This document shows, piece after piece, positions 6,482 through 7,314 of a DNA stretch of 7,314 bases. How positions within the stretch are numbered: the first letter of the stretch is position 1; each line of letters starts with the position of its first letter. The position numbers and the translations under genes were made by a program. The stretch is from Planctomycetota bacterium (GTDB taxonomy: Bacteria; Planctomycetota; Planctomycetia; Planctomycetales; Planctomycetaceae): the NCBI GenBank assembly GCA_023429275.1, contig JAEYWB010000867.1, positions 1 to 7,314 on the forward strand, given 5' to 3'. Under the pieces are notes generated by a model, which saw only the letters and a program-made list of their open reading frames with translations, made no database searches and was not told where the DNA came from.

Positions 6482-6567
6482 CACCAATCTTTTCGCGTCG
6501 AGCTCACGGACGGCACGGGGAATGCCGGGATCGGGAGAGGTCACCAATCCCCCTTCGCGGCGAGCTC
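6482..6567. repeat. Imperfect direct repeat pair between tgt and the TerC gene
   Basis: CACCAATC (6482-6489) followed by TTCGCGTCGAGCTC (6492-6505) recurs as CACCAATC (6542-6549) plus TTCGCGGCGAGCTC (6554-6567), about 60 bases apart. Each copy ends in the palindrome GAGCTC. The copies differ by a short insertion and one base in the longer block. They sit in the divergent intergenic region and could be paired operator sites, or the remains of a local duplication. I recognise no specific regulator. Confidence 0.55.
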
Positions 6568-6583
6568 GGCGACTCCCTATCAT
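6554..6583 (+). promoter_or_regulatory. Weak candidate promoter of the TerC gene
   Basis: TATCAT (6578-6583) matches the -10 consensus at 5 of 6 positions. TTCGCG (6554-6559), 18 bases upstream, is a poor -35 with 3 of 6 matches and lies inside the second direct-repeat copy. The implied leader of roughly 90 bases would contain the hairpin at 6632-6657. Confidence 0.25.
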
Positions 6584-6631
6584 CCGCCGTCCCGCCCGTT
6601 GTTGCGACTTGAGTCTTCATCCGACGCCCGC

Positions 6632-6657
6632 GGTGGAATCCTGTCGCCGGATCCACC
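6632..6657 (+). other. Hairpin in the TerC leader, 20 bases before the start codon
   Basis: GGTGG-A-ATCC / GGAT-CCACC forms nine base pairs with one bulged A (6637) and a 7-base loop (6642-6648). It ends 20 bases upstream of the TerC ATG, so it could influence ribosome access. It does not show the conserved core of the yybP-ykoY manganese riboswitch that controls some TerC-family genes. Confidence 0.35.
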
Positions 6658-6677
6658 AGCCTGACCCGACCGACACC

Positions 6678-7314
6678 ATGGATATTGCGATCTCGCTCGT
6701 CACCCTGACCGCCATGGAGATCGTGCTGGGGATCGACAACATTGTCTTCATTGCGATCCTCTCGTCGCGACTTCCGAAGGAGCAACAATCCCGCGCCCGC
6801 AAGCTGGGTCTCCTGGCGGCACTCGCGACGCGGCTGCTGCTGCTCTTCTCGATCAACTGGTTCATGAGCCTGACTGCTCCCGCGTTCCACTGGACCGATC
6901 TCGGCATCCCCGAGTCGTGGGTTCACTCTTCCGCGACAGACCCGCCCGGCTCAGTGGCCGCCGTTCAGCATGACATCAACGGCGTCTCGGTCCGCGACAT
7001 GATCCTCCTCGTCGGGGGGCTGTTCCTGATCTGGCACAGCGTGCAGGAGATCCATCACAAGATCGAGGGAGTGCAGGAGAGCGAGGACGCAGGCCGTGTC
7101 TCGACATTCTCCGGCGTGATCACGCGGATTGCCGTGATGGACATCATCTTCTCGCTCGACTCGGTGATCACGGCGGTCGGCATGGCGAACGACGTGCCCG
7201 TGATGATCGCGGCCATCATGTGCGCGGTCGCGATCATGCTGATCTTCGCGCGCCGGGTCGGCGACCTCGTGAGCCGCCATCCCTCCATGAAGCTCCTCGC
7301 GCTGAGCTTCATGC
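6678..7314 (+). CDS. TerC-family integral membrane protein, 3' end cut by window
   Basis: 212 codons are visible from the ATG at 6678 with no stop; family members are usually somewhat longer, so a modest C-terminal piece is missing. Signature motifs are EIVLGIDNIVFIAIL (14-28) and DIIFSLDSVITAVGM (155-169), each an acidic membrane motif. Membrane segments lie at about 5-28, 44-66, 106-122, 145-169 and 175-192. TerC proteins are linked to tellurium resistance, and several bacterial members act in Mn2+ export or in loading exported metalloproteins; the metal here is unknown. The loop at about 70-105 (HWTDLGIPESW to INGVSV) looks long relative to the compact family members I recall. No Shine-Dalgarno sequence precedes the ATG. 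The gene is divergent from tgt, with 244 bases between their starts. Confidence 0.93.
   Translation, partial: MDIAISLVTLTAMEIVLGIDNIVFIAILSSRLPKEQQSRARKLGLLAALATRLLLLFSINWFMSLTAPAFHWTDLGIPESWVHSSATDPPGSVAAVQHDINGVSVRDMILLVGGLFLIWHSVQEIHHKIEGVQESEDAGRVSTFSGVITRIAVMDIIFSLDSVITAVGMANDVPVMIAAIMCAVAIMLIFARRVGDLVSRHPSMKLLALSFM

Noticed and set aside
6584..6677. yybP-ykoY manganese riboswitch before the TerC gene
   Set aside because: The conserved core sequence of that riboswitch was not found in the leader; only a simple hairpin is present.

Overview
The window is GC-rich, densely coding bacterial DNA that most resembles a member of the Planctomycetes. The clearest pointer is the left-hand gene, which joins a planctomycete-type cytochrome c domain (PSCyt1) to a seven-bladed WD40 propeller and a bacterial pre-peptidase C-terminal (PPC)-like domain. 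An OprO/OprP-type porin and several genes without a Shine-Dalgarno sequence fit the same assignment. No species can be named from the sequence alone.

Layout from left to right. (1) Positions 1-1892, minus strand: a secreted cytochrome c/WD40/PPC protein that runs off the left edge, with a candidate promoter in front of it (1917-1946). (2) 1979-2275, minus: a 98-residue protein with two membrane segments and a strong ribosome binding site. (3) 2329-2393: two hairpins separating that gene from the porin; the 11-bp stem at 2369-2393 is probably the porin terminator. (4) 2425-4065, minus: an outer-membrane porin with a periplasmic coiled coil, probably starting at TTG. (5) 4066-4360: a 295-base leader with no convincing gene but several competing inverted repeats. 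(6) 4361-5095, minus: a SpoU/TrmH-family RNA 2'-O-ribose methyltransferase. (7) 5110-5295: two clusters of a 7-base repeat in opposite orientation. (8) 5279-6433, minus: bacterial tRNA-guanine transglycosylase (tgt), whose stop codon lies inside the second repeat cluster. (9) 6434-6677: a divergent intergenic region with an imperfect direct repeat and a hairpin. (10) 6678 to the right edge, plus: a TerC-family membrane protein, cut by the window end.

The functional core is an RNA-modification pair: tgt inserts preQ1 into tRNA, and the next gene methylates 2'-O positions of rRNA or tRNA. They are co-directional and 183 bases apart, and that gap holds the inverted 7-base repeats. If the two genes are co-transcribed, the repeats could fold into one long RNA stem between them. 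The porin and the cytochrome/WD40 protein belong to the cell envelope and appear to be separate transcription units.

The most unusual structure here is the pair of inverted 7-base repeat clusters that writes the end of tgt and abuts the start of the methyltransferase. Nothing in the window amounts to a complete undescribed defence, mobile or biosynthetic system. Long open frames opposite these genes (for example plus strand 3-1565, 2470-4089 and 4457-6436) are GC-driven shadows.
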